DNA of 64,000 bases from Gottschalkia acidurici 9a. Its GTDB lineage: Bacteria > Bacillota > Clostridia > Tissierellales > Gottschalkiaceae. The notes beneath the pieces were generated by a model. It saw only the letters and a list, made by a program, of their open reading frames with translations. It searched no databases and was not told the DNA's origin. The stretch lies in contig NC_018664.1 of the NCBI RefSeq assembly GCF_000299355.1, forward strand, positions 2,650,380-2,714,379. The letters run 5' to 3'. Both the position numbers and the translations under genes were made by a program. The first letter of the stretch is position 1. Every line of letters begins with the position of its first letter. Below are positions 9,104 through 16,760 of this stretch, in pieces.

Positions 9104-9813
9104 TCTTTATTCTCCTTTTGTACTTCATCCTTAAATATAGTAGCACCTATGCTTGATGATATAAGGATAGCTAATATCATATTCCAACCTTGTGGTAACG
9201 ACTTTACGTTCATAAGTAATGTATTTATAAATGCAGATAAAAATATTAAAAATCCAATTCTTCTACTTCTTTTTATTTCAGGTATCAATATTGCTATAAA
9301 CATAGCATATAGTGCCATACCCATACTTTCTGTTAATATTTCTGGAAGTATACTTCCAGAGTAATAACCTAATATTGTACCTAATACCCACGATGAATAA
9401 GACAGCAAGTTTAATGTGATAATAAAGTTTTTAGTTACATCTTCTTTTCTAAAGGAAGCCACTGAAAATGTTTCATCTGTTAACGTTTGTCCAATAATTA
9501 TGTTCCACTTTCCTAAATCTTCCTTTAATCTATTTACAAATACCGTACTCATTAAGAAAAATCTAAAGTTTATTAAAAAAGTAGCGAAAATTATTTCAAT
9601 CATTCCAGTTCCCGCAGCCATCAAATTTAAAGCTAAAAACTGACTTGCACCTGCATATACAACCATTGATATAAGTATAGACTCTAAGAGACTTATATCT
9701 GCTCCTTTTGCCATGATTCCGAATGTGATTGCCACAGGAGTATATCCTAGTATTATTGGTATTGAACTTATTAGTCCAGCTTTTGTTTCTTTGTCTTTTA
9801 GATATCTTGTCAT
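9100..9813 (-). CDS. azlC: AzlC branched-chain amino-acid exporter subunit
   Basis: A 237-residue membrane protein with about six to seven hydrophobic segments. It has the AzlC-type start GYTPVAITFGIMA and the conserved YAGASQFLALNL segment near residue 55. It is the large subunit of the AzlCD exporter for branched-chain amino acids. The ATG at 9813 is chosen because GAGGTG lies six bases ahead; the GTG three codons earlier is part of that ribosome site. It leads the azlCD pair. No T-box or Lrp-like gene is visible next to it. Confidence 0.92.
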   Translation of the reverse strand: MTRYLKDKETKAGLISSIPIILGYTPVAITFGIMAKGADISLLESILISMVVYAGASQFLALNLMAAGTGMIEIIFATFLINFRFFLMSTVFVNRLKEDLGKWNIIIGQTLTDETFSVASFRKEDVTKNFIITLNLLSYSSWVLGTILGYYSGSILPEILTESMGMALYAMFIAILIPEIKRSRRIGFLIFLSAFINTLLMNVKSLPQGWNMILAILISSSIGATIFKDEVQKENKE

Positions 9814-9837
9814 GTATATCACCTCTTATTTTGTCCT

Positions 9838-9871
9838 CAAAAAAACCTGCCTCATTATTCTTGAGGCAGGT
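9838..9871 (-). terminator. Terminator overlapping the end of the P-II gene
   Basis: On the minus strand ACCTGCCTCA (9862-9871) pairs with TGAGGCAGGT (9845-9854) and is followed by seven T. The 5' arm encodes the last residues of the P-II-like protein. Confidence 0.88.
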
Positions 9872-10190
9872 CAAATTCTTCTCTATGGTGAAGTCCTATT
9901 AAGTCTATTATAGGAAGTGTAAATACTATTCCTGTTCCAGGCTCTTTAAGTCTACCTGCATCTACTATGGCGTTTAATATTGGTCTATAGTTGTCTCTTT
10001 CACAAAGAACAAGTATAATTTCCTTTGAAGATTCTATGTGTATATTTAGAAATTTCTTTATTTCACTTTCTCCTGTACCTCTGCCATAGAAAATTGTTGC
10101 TCCTTTAGCACCTGCGGCTTTGGCTTTATCTACTATTTTATCTGCCTTTCCTCTCTCTACCACAGCCACAACGCATACTATTTGTTCCAA
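9855..10190 (-). CDS. P-II-like signalling protein
   Basis: A 111-residue protein of the P-II/GlnB-like fold. The N-terminal strand EQIVCVVAVVERG, the later helix AKAAGAKGATIFYGRG and the glycine-containing end match P-II relatives that sit beside transporters. It is not canonical GlnB: the T-loop tyrosine uridylylation context is absent. Such proteins sense adenylate nucleotides or small ligands and gate a neighbouring membrane protein, here most likely the DUF1538 permease 20 bases upstream. Translation starts at TTG behind AAGGAGGA, with no in-frame ATG nearby. Transcription ends in a hairpin overlapping its last codons. Confidence 0.85.
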   Translation of the reverse strand: MEQIVCVVAVVERGKADKIVDKAKAAGAKGATIFYGRGTGESEIKKFLNIHIESSKEIILVLCERDNYRPILNAIVDAGRLKEPGTGIVFTLPIIDLIGLHHREEFDLPQE

Positions 10191-10210
10191 TTTTCAAATT
10201 CCTCCTTATA

Positions 10211-10912
10211 TTAAAACCTTGTCAGTATTCCTAAACTCAAAACTGAAATCATTGTACCTAGAGAAGTAAGCCCAACTATTCCAAATCCGTTTAAAAGTGG
10301 ATCTGCTCCTGCTATTGTAGCAGCTAATCCTAATGCTAATGTCATATTTAATGGTATGTTTACAGGTCCAGTTGTTGATGCTGCTGAATCCATTGCTACA
10401 GCTACAAATTCTTTTGGTGTAAAATAAATTAGTAATATTATAATACCTAGTAGTGGTATCATTATCTTACTATTAGGTATATTATTTAATATTTTTATTA
10501 TTCCTATAGACATACCTCCACCAAAGCCTAATGCAACGAATTGAATAAGCATATTACTTCTTATAACACCGGAAGATATTTCTTCTACTTCTAAAGCTAG
10601 TATCCTTAAAGCAGGCTCTGCTAAAGTTGCGAAGTATCCAAGCACAAACCCAAATAACACTATTATCCATTTATTATTCAGTGTTAGTAGGTTTCTACCT
10701 ACATCTTCTCCTAATGGTAATAAGCTTATTGATAAACCTTTTAAGAAAAAGTGGAGTCCAAGTATAGTCAATAGAAATCCTAATGCAAAGCTTTTTATAT
10801 TCTCCATAGGCTTTTTTAAAAATAAAACCTGAAATAATATTAAAAACACGGCTATAGGTAATATAGTCTTCGCTGTTCCCCACAAGGCACTTATCCATTC
10901 TATATTTTTCAT
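10211..10912 (-). CDS. DUF1538 membrane protein (UmpA/UmpB-like)
   Basis: A 233-residue protein with about seven hydrophobic segments, matching one DUF1538 unit (for example LLTILGLHFFLKGLSISLLP near the start and glycine-rich repeats such as GFGGGMSIGI). From memory, paired DUF1538 proteins (UmpA plus UmpB) act as a two-component Na+(K+,Li+)/H+ antiporter in Halomonas. Here only one unit is present, followed directly by the P-II-like gene. It may be a homodimer, or have its partner elsewhere. The ATG has AAGGGGG before it. Confidence 0.82.
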   Translation of the reverse strand: MKNIEWISALWGTAKTILPIAVFLILFQVLFLKKPMENIKSFALGFLLTILGLHFFLKGLSISLLPLGEDVGRNLLTLNNKWIIVLFGFVLGYFATLAEPALRILALEVEEISSGVIRSNMLIQFVALGFGGGMSIGIIKILNNIPNSKIMIPLLGIIILLIYFTPKEFVAVAMDSAASTTGPVNIPLNMTLALGLAATIAGADPLLNGFGIVGLTSLGTMISVLSLGILTRF

Positions 10913-11093
10913 ATATTGCCCCCTTTCCTGGCTATTAATTTTTTAAATACTCATTTTAATTTTAATATTTGTATGGGATTTGATTTTTCAGATGATTTTT
11001 AAGGCAGATATTTAGATTATACAATTCTAATTGTATCCTTTTTTATATTATTGTGTCAATAGACCTTATCAACTTTGATAATTAATTGATACA

Positions 11094-11975
11094 TTATTTT
11101 CTAGTTATATTTATAACTTCCTGCTCAGTTTTTCCATCATCTACATCACCAAACACTCTTAGCCTATATCCTAAGTCTATAATAAATTCATCTGTTTCTA
11201 TATATGAATGATGTGTATATTTTTTATCTAAAAACTCAACCTTACTCTTATATCCATTATAATTTGTAAACTTTTTTGTTATTTCTTCGTTTTTTCCATT
11301 ACCCGATATTACAAAAGTTATCATGCAACTCTCTTTATTTATATATCTTAATATATACTGATTTAAGTTTCTCTCATTTTCTTTCTGATTTATATATCTA
11401 TCCTTTATAATGACTCTAGTGGAATTCATTAAAAATTTTGATAAATAAGTTGCTAAAATATCTGATTCGCTGTCAAGAGGTACCTCTAACCTTGTTGGTG
11501 TCTCATATATATCAAAAATACTGTGTTGTTTTCTTCCTACTATAACTTTTCTGACTTCTCTCATAGTAACCGTTTGAGATTTTTCTTTCATGAATGTTCC
11601 TTCAGATACGAACTTTACTTTCTTATTTTTTCTTCTTGTATCTAACTCTACATTTCCCACTAGAATTTTATCGTCAGATGACATAGCTGTTCCTATCATT
11701 ACTTTCTCTTCATATGTTTTAGCATTTTTTATTTTACTAGAATGCTCCACAATAACTTTTTTAAATTTCTTTTTAGAATTTATTATTGAAAAATACCAGT
11801 TTTGAAATTGTGCATTATAATTATTATCTTTAGAGTCTTGTTCCCAAGTTTTGATTAGTTCATTACTTACTATTAATTTATGCTTGTTTAATCTCTCTCT
11901 ACACATATTGTACTTGTCGCTTATATCAAATTTTTTTCTGACGATTTCCTTAGATACTGTTAATTCTAATTTCAT
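11094..11975 (-). CDS. Partner of the AAA ATPase; PLD-like (MIT_C-type) C-terminal domain
   Basis: A 293-residue protein with no signal or membrane segment. The C-terminal part (about 180-290) resembles the phospholipase-D-like MIT_C domain: VIIKDRYINQKENERNLNQY, then hydrophobic strands, then HHSYIETDEFIIDLG and RLRVFGD. The N-terminal half (KLIVSNELIKTWEQD, then IGTAMSSDDKILVGN) looks loosely like a PIN-type nuclease fold; this is weak. It lies 28 bases after the ATPase gene, with GGGTGA before the ATG at 11975. Effector or target-recognition subunit of a conflict system is my inference. No classic HKD motif is visible. Confidence 0.6.
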   Translation of the reverse strand: MKLELTVSKEIVRKKFDISDKYNMCRERLNKHKLIVSNELIKTWEQDSKDNNYNAQFQNWYFSIINSKKKFKKVIVEHSSKIKNAKTYEEKVMIGTAMSSDDKILVGNVELDTRRKNKKVKFVSEGTFMKEKSQTVTMREVRKVIVGRKQHSIFDIYETPTRLEVPLDSESDILATYLSKFLMNSTRVIIKDRYINQKENERNLNQYILRYINKESCMITFVISGNGKNEEITKKFTNYNGYKSKVEFLDKKYTHHSYIETDEFIIDLGYRLRVFGDVDDGKTEQEVINITRK

Positions 11976-12003
11976 ATTTTCACCCATTTTTCTAGATTGA
12001 TTT

Positions 12004-13362
12004 CTACATAAACTCAAAGAGTTTTCTTCCTAATTCATAATGTACATCAAAGAATCCACTTGGCCAGTCTTCTTCGAATTGTCCGTTTTCTGCTATTTCC
12101 ATCTTCATTATTTTTGTTCCATCTTGATCCTGGGTAAAATAATATATTCCAATATCGTCTGGTGATATCTTTCCAGAGGCAACAAGTATTTGTAGTTGAG
12201 TTACTAAAAATATGCTATGTGTTTCTATTAAAAACTTCTTATTATCTTTCTTAGCACAATCTACAAACAGATCTGCTAATTTAGCTTGCGCATTTGGATG
12301 AATATGTGTTTCTGGTTCTTCTATTATAACTATACTTTCTTTTTGAGAGTTAACAGACTCTATTATAATAGGCAATAATTGAGCTGTACCTATGCCTACA
12401 TCTAATATATTATTATATATACCTAAGTGCTTATTTCTTATCATAATGGAATACTTATCTTCATCTACCTCTCTAGCTTCTATGTTGTCTCCTAATTCAA
12501 ATTCATCAAGCCAATAATTTATATTTTCCTTCTTTTCTTTAATTTCTATATCTACGTCACATTTTCTATCTATATCCAGTAGAGTTAATAGTGTATCTTG
12601 CCCTCTTGAACCAACTGTTCTTGTTTTTCTTTCATTAGATACGTATTCTATTCTATGAAAATCACTTCTTAGTGATTCCAAATATAAAAACTTTTCCCCA
12701 AGCCTATTAAGGTTTTGCTCTAACTTATCTAATATATAATAAACTAAAATAATATTTTCTAAAGAACTATTAGACAGTTCGTGTAATTTCTCTTTTTTTA
12801 TTTTAAAGTAAAATTTACAAGGATATATCGCTTCTATATTATCTATTATATTATCGTTTAGTTTTAAAGTATAATTTTCTTTATCTTTAGATACTTTTAC
12901 ATTAATATCATCCGTAGTATTAACTTCAAATGCATCTATACTTAAAGTGATGTCATCTACTATCTTTAATGTAAAAGACATATCCTTGATTTTTATTTCC
13001 CTGTATTTTTCAGCTATTTTTATTATATCACTCTCATCTATATTTTCTAAAAAGTCTTTCAATATGTTTACTTCTATAGACTCTGTTTTTTGCTCACTCT
13101 CATCAAAGCCTATTTTATACTGTATTTTATTATCTACATCATTGTCATATACTAAAGCTTTATATGTTATGCTTTCTCCATCTATACCTAGAGTTGGATC
13201 CTCCATTTTGCACTGTATAGCATTTTTTAATAATAGAAGTCCTTGTATAAAGCTAGATTTACCAGAACTATTTGGTCCTACTAATATATTTATTTTTTTT
13301 ATATCTATTTGTCCTGATTTCTTAAATGATTTGAAATTCTTCACCTTAATAGATTTAATCAT
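12004..13362 (-). CDS. AAA/ABC-type ATPase with DUF3696-like C-terminus
   Basis: A 452-residue OLD/RecF-like ATPase. Walker A is GPNSSGKSS (29-37). A Q-rich signature-like stretch DVGIGTAQLLPI precedes Walker B in IVIIEEPETHIHP, and ETHSIFLVTQLQ follows as the H-loop region. The ending (EEDWPSGFFDVHYELGRKL) matches the DUF3696 tail. There is no TOPRIM domain, unlike OLD or GajA nucleases. Such ATPases pair with an effector in anti-phage and plasmid-defence systems; here the partner is the PLD-like gene 28 bases downstream. AAGGAG precedes the ATG. Base use is not obviously different from its neighbours. Confidence 0.85.
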   Translation of the reverse strand: MIKSIKVKNFKSFKKSGQIDIKKINILVGPNSSGKSSFIQGLLLLKNAIQCKMEDPTLGIDGESITYKALVYDNDVDNKIQYKIGFDESEQKTESIEVNILKDFLENIDESDIIKIAEKYREIKIKDMSFTLKIVDDITLSIDAFEVNTTDDINVKVSKDKENYTLKLNDNIIDNIEAIYPCKFYFKIKKEKLHELSNSSLENIILVYYILDKLEQNLNRLGEKFLYLESLRSDFHRIEYVSNERKTRTVGSRGQDTLLTLLDIDRKCDVDIEIKEKKENINYWLDEFELGDNIEAREVDEDKYSIMIRNKHLGIYNNILDVGIGTAQLLPIIIESVNSQKESIVIIEEPETHIHPNAQAKLADLFVDCAKKDNKKFLIETHSIFLVTQLQILVASGKISPDDIGIYYFTQDQDGTKIMKMEIAENGQFEEDWPSGFFDVHYELGRKLFEFM

Positions 13363-13395
13363 GTAATTTCTCCTTATTCTTAATATTTTTATATA

Positions 13396-13434
13396 TTTAA
13401 ATAAGCTGTCTTATTGTAAGACAGCTTATTTAAA
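13396..13434 (-). terminator. Terminator of the NADH oxidase gene
   Basis: A perfect 18-bp inverted repeat (13396-13413 with 13417-13434) and a 3-base loop, starting three bases after the nox stop. It also separates nox from the ATPase pair, which therefore needs its own promoter between here and 13375. Confidence 0.85.
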
Positions 13435-13436
13435 TA

Positions 13437-14765
13437 TTATTCAGCGCTTAATCCAGCTACGTTTAAAAAGTTCCAAGGTTTATTAAAGTGGGGTTGGAAG
13501 AAGAAATCTATAGTCGCTAATTCGTCTATAGTTACCTCTTTCTGAATGCACACTGACATTGTGTTTATAGACTGTGTAAGGTCTGTCTTTGATACTATCT
13601 GAGCCCCTATTATCTTTCTAGTTTCTTTTTCATATACTACTTTAAGCTTCAAGTCATAATATTCTGGCATAAACACTGGTCTATTTGTGTCTTCTATAGT
13701 TACAGACTTAACATCCATCCCCTGTGCTTTAGCACTACTTTCCGTGATTCCCGTAGAAGATATACTGTAATCATATATTTTTATTCCTGACGTTCCTTGA
13801 GTACCTATATACTTCAAAGTTGGCTCTTTTAAATTTTTAGCAACTAAGTACCCCATACGTACTGCATTAGTAGCTAGTGGTATGTACTCAGACTTACCAG
13901 TAGGATTAAATATAATCGTTGCACTATCTCCGGCAGCAAATACATCTTCCTTACTTGTACGCATATACTCATCTACGATTATTGCACCGTTATTAAGCAT
14001 ATCTAATTTTCCCTTAAATAACTCTGTATTTGGTCTAAATCCTATAGACAGTATAACTAAGTCCGCCTCATATTCTCCCTTGTCTGTAATTACCTTTGAT
14101 ACTTTACCATCTTTTCCTTCAATTTTAGTAACTGTTTGATTCAAAGCTAATTTTATATTTTTTTCTTTAAGAGACTCTTCAGCAATATCTGTAAATTCCC
14201 TATCCAGATATCTTCCTAATATACGATCATTAGTATCTATAAGTGTTACATTTTTTCCTTTTAGTTGAAAAGCTTCTACCAACTCTACACCTATATATCC
14301 TGCTCCTACTACAACTACATTTTTGGACTCATCCATTTTAGATGTTATTTCTTTTGAGTGTTTATAGTTTTTACATAAAAGGACATTTTCTAAGTCTGCT
14401 CCTTCTATATTTGGAATTACAGGCCATGATCCTGTAGTTATTATTAGCTTATCGAAAGTATCTTCAATTTCCTCATTTGTTATTAGATTTTTCACTTTTA
14501 ACTTTTTATTTTCCATATCTACAGATAATACATCATGTTTCATTTTTGTATTTACATTTAACTTTGTTAGTTCTTCTGGTGAACAATAAAATAGTTTTTC
14601 AACGTCATCTATTACTCCCCCAACATAAAGAGCTATTCCACACGATAAAAAAGATATATTATCATTTCTCTCATAAACTGTAATCTCAGCTTCTGGATAT
14701 AATTTTTTAGAATTTAATATTGCTGATGTACCCGCATGTGTACATCCTATAACTGCTATTTTCAT
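13437..14765 (-). CDS. nox: NADH oxidase (FAD, water-forming type)
   Basis: A 442-residue flavin disulfide-reductase-fold enzyme. H10 (GCTHAGT) and the redox cysteine C42 (FLSCGIALYVGG) are the NADH oxidase active-site residues. NAD-binding VVVGAGYIGVEL lies near residue 153, the second FAD motif VFAAGDSA near 277, and the C-terminal dimerisation end PHFNKPWNFLNVAG is typical of Nox. It oxidises NADH while reducing O2, probably to water; CoA-disulfide reductase activity is a possible alternative. AAGGGGG precedes the ATG. A Fur-type promoter lies about 290 bases upstream, with a hairpin terminator in between. Confidence 0.9.
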   Translation of the reverse strand: MKIAVIGCTHAGTSAILNSKKLYPEAEITVYERNDNISFLSCGIALYVGGVIDDVEKLFYCSPEELTKLNVNTKMKHDVLSVDMENKKLKVKNLITNEEIEDTFDKLIITTGSWPVIPNIEGADLENVLLCKNYKHSKEITSKMDESKNVVVVGAGYIGVELVEAFQLKGKNVTLIDTNDRILGRYLDREFTDIAEESLKEKNIKLALNQTVTKIEGKDGKVSKVITDKGEYEADLVILSIGFRPNTELFKGKLDMLNNGAIIVDEYMRTSKEDVFAAGDSATIIFNPTGKSEYIPLATNAVRMGYLVAKNLKEPTLKYIGTQGTSGIKIYDYSISSTGITESSAKAQGMDVKSVTIEDTNRPVFMPEYYDLKLKVVYEKETRKIIGAQIVSKTDLTQSINTMSVCIQKEVTIDELATIDFFFQPHFNKPWNFLNVAGLSAE

Positions 14766-14842
14766 AATTAAATTTCCCCCTTTATTAAAATTCTTTCCAT
14801 ATATCTCTCTACCCGTAAAAATTATTATTAATCTTTTTATAT

Positions 14843-15057
14843 AAAAAAATTCCCCTATGACAAATATGTCTTAGGGGAAAAGTCGGGTTTGAGATTAACA
14901 AATGTTTAACTTTATAAAAAAATGAGAGATTTTAAACATATAATACATGCTTCTAGCATTCATTATAATTTTCAAAGAAGGATATTTTGAGTTAGTATAT
15001 CAGTCCTGTGGAGACTTTTAGACTATATCCTTCTTTTTGATAATTGTTCTCAATGTC
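14843..15057 (-). ncRNA. Fur-controlled non-coding RNA or attenuated leader upstream of nox (candidate)
   Basis: Predicted transcript of about 215 nt. It starts near 15057 from a strong promoter under Fur boxes and ends in a textbook terminator: a TTCCCCTA-containing stem at 14850-14879, then seven T on the minus strand. Near its 5' end an 11-bp stem (15025-15035 with 14975-14985, AAGAAGGATAT/ATATCCTTCTT) encloses a smaller AGTC/GACT hairpin with loop TCCACAG. No ORF with a ribosome site is inside. Either a free small RNA like other iron-sparing RNAs, or a leader whose terminator controls nox 80 bases further on. Family not recognised. Confidence 0.5.
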
Positions 15058-15093
15058 TAACTTAATGATAATCGTTTTCAAATGTTTTGTCAA
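15038..15093 (-). promoter_or_regulatory. Sigma-A promoter overlapped by two Fur-like boxes
   Basis: Minus strand TTGACA (15088-15093), 17-base spacer, TATCAT (15065-15070). A Fur 7-1-7-like site, TGATAATCGTTTTCA (15066-15080), covers the -10 and spacer. A second, TGATAATTGTTCTCA (15038-15052), covers the start region. Both have about two mismatches to the classic palindrome. Confidence 0.65.
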
Positions 15094-15334
15094 TACTTTT
15101 TTAAAATTTTTTATTTATTTTTAGTTACAATATATGTTATTAATTTCATTTATAAAATCTAGGATAATATTTTTATTTTATATTATATTAAATACTTTAA
15201 ATTGCTTGTCTTATCTACCTTTTAATCGTTAGGTGAACTTTTGAATAATTAAAATTTTGCTTTATATTAAGAATTTTAAAAAAGATAATATTTTTCTTAT
15301 ATTTAATATTTTTATCTCTGCTAAAATTTAATTA

Positions 15335-15350
15335 TTGATAATCATTTTCA
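15335..15350 (+). promoter_or_regulatory. Fur box upstream of flavodoxin
   Basis: TGATAATCATTTTCA at 15336-15350 differs by one base from the 7-1-7 Fur palindrome. It lies 34 bases before the flavodoxin start, so flavodoxin should be induced when iron is scarce. The stretch 15100-15335 is otherwise AT-rich with no gene seen. Confidence 0.7.
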
Positions 15351-15383
15351 CATATAACAATTCAATTTATGGAGGGATTTACT

Positions 15384-15809
15384 ATGAAAAAAGTTTCTAT
15401 AATTTATTTTAGTGGTACTGGTAATACAGAAGCAATGGCTAATGCTATATCTGAAGGAGTTAAAGAAGCTGGTGGAAGTCCAGAAATTATACCTGTTGAA
15501 TCTGCTAGTGCAGAGAACATTTCAGGTGCTGATGTAATAGCTTTAGGTTGTCCTTCTATGGGCGCTGAAGTATTAGATGATACTATGGATATGTTTGTAG
15601 ACAGTATTGAAGGCGAAGTATCTGGAAAACCAGTAGCTCTATTCGGTTCATACGACTGGGGTGATGGTGAGTGGATGAGAGATTGGTATGAAAGAATGAA
15701 TGGTTACGGAGCAAATATGATTCAAGATGAAGGACTAATCTGTCATCTAACACCAGAAGACGATGATATTGAAGTTTGTAAAGCTCTTGGTAAAAAATTA
15801 GCTAATTAA
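15384..15809 (+). CDS. Flavodoxin
   Basis: A 141-residue short-chain clostridial flavodoxin. The FMN phosphate loop SGTGNTEAMA sits at residues 10-19, the isoalloxazine-binding stretch GSYDWGDGEWMRDW near 91-104, and an acidic surface is present. It carries single electrons at low potential in place of ferredoxin. A near-perfect Fur box upstream fits replacement of iron-sulfur ferredoxin under iron limitation. The start at 15384 has GGAGGG nine bases ahead; an in-frame ATG at 15369 is part of that ribosome site. A terminator follows, so it is monocistronic. Confidence 0.95.
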   Translation: MKKVSIIYFSGTGNTEAMANAISEGVKEAGGSPEIIPVESASAENISGADVIALGCPSMGAEVLDDTMDMFVDSIEGEVSGKPVALFGSYDWGDGEWMRDWYERMNGYGANMIQDEGLICHLTPEDDDIEVCKALGKKLAN

Positions 15810-15848
15810 GCTAATTGATTGCTCAGTTTTTATCTCCCTTAAATCAAG

Positions 15849-15880
15849 GCTGGCCACTATAATTTGTAGGCCAGCTTTTT
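15849..15880 (+). terminator. Terminator of flavodoxin
   Basis: GCTGGCC (15849-15855) pairs with GGCCAGC (15869-15875), followed by TTTTT. Confidence 0.85.
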
Positions 15881-15881
15881 A

Positions 15882-16568
15882 TTAATTAACTATTATGGCT
15901 TCATATCCTTTAGACTTAAGTTCACTTATAAGTTTCTCTGCATTCTTTATATCACTAAATACTCCTACTTGTACTTTATATACTTTACCATCTAAATTTT
16001 CTTCAGGTTTGTCAAGCTTAACAAGTTCAGCTCTATACTTTATACCAAGATTATTTAATATACCTTTTGCTACTGCTAAAGCTAACTCCCGTTGTCTATT
16101 TTTTAGTATATAAGCATCTTGTGAATTACTGATAAACGCTAATTCTACTAAAGTTGCTGGCATATTAGTTAGTCTTAAAACTGCAAAATTTTCTGTTTTT
16201 GTTCCTCTATTAGCTGTATAGACTTTATCCTTAATTATACTATCATAAATATTCTTTGATAGTTTAGACCCTTGCAAACTATTAGGATAACTGTACGTTT
16301 CCATTCCCTTTGCTGATGAATATCTAAATGAATTACAGTGTATAGACACAAATATGTCAGCTTTTGAATTATTGGCCTTTTTAGCTATATCTGAAAGTTC
16401 TATGAATACATCATTAACTCTAGAATATACTACTTCTATTCCATGACTTTTTAATATTTCTCCTATTTTTAAAGTAACAGATAAATTTATATCCTTTTCT
16501 TTTAATCCATTTCCTACAGCCCCGGCATCTTTTCCCCCATGACCTGCGTCTAAAAACACCTTTGCCAT
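15882..16568 (-). CDS. N-acetylmuramoyl-L-alanine amidase with SPOR domain
   Basis: A 228-residue zinc amidase (Amidase_3 fold). Zinc-site motifs are visible: DAGHGGKD at the N-terminus, SIHCNSF near residue 75 and the catalytic LVELAFISN near 140. A short C-terminal SPOR-type domain (YKVQVGVFSDIKNAEKLI onward) binds denuded glycan. It cleaves the amide bond between MurNAc and L-Ala. There is no signal peptide, as in mother-cell lysis amidases of the CwlC type, so release of the spore is a plausible role. The ATG at 16568 follows GGGAGG; an in-frame TTG upstream lies inside that site. Confidence 0.9.
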   Translation of the reverse strand: MAKVFLDAGHGGKDAGAVGNGLKEKDINLSVTLKIGEILKSHGIEVVYSRVNDVFIELSDIAKKANNSKADIFVSIHCNSFRYSSAKGMETYSYPNSLQGSKLSKNIYDSIIKDKVYTANRGTKTENFAVLRLTNMPATLVELAFISNSQDAYILKNRQRELALAVAKGILNNLGIKYRAELVKLDKPEENLDGKVYKVQVGVFSDIKNAEKLISELKSKGYEAIIVN

Positions 16569-16691
16569 AATAAATCCTCCCAATTTATTTTACTATTTAC
16601 ATAGTATCAAGGTCTCTTTTTAATACGAAACCTGTATACTTATATAATATGTACAAGTTATAAATATTGTTACAAATAACTTCTTAATACA

Positions 16692-16733
16692 AAAAACACT
16701 ATCAATATTAATCTATAAATATCAATAGTGTTT
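16692..16733 (-). terminator. Terminator of the HMT-MTHFR gene
   Basis: AAACACTAT (16694-16702) pairs with ATAGTGTTT (16725-16733), with inner ATATT/AATAT pairing and a T-rich tail on the minus strand. Confidence 0.75.
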
Positions 16734-16760
16734 CTAATATATAAAATTAGTGTCTACTTA

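Noticed and set aside
12004-13362. Assignment of the ATPase pair to PARIS, Septu or Gabija
   Set aside because: The partner has no TOPRIM/DUF4435, HNH or UvrD-like motif, and the ATPase lacks a TOPRIM domain.
14893-14910. TTAACAAATGTTTAA as a possible Rex (redox) operator near nox
   Set aside because: The half-sites are in the reverse order to the Rex consensus, so it is probably just AT-rich symmetry.
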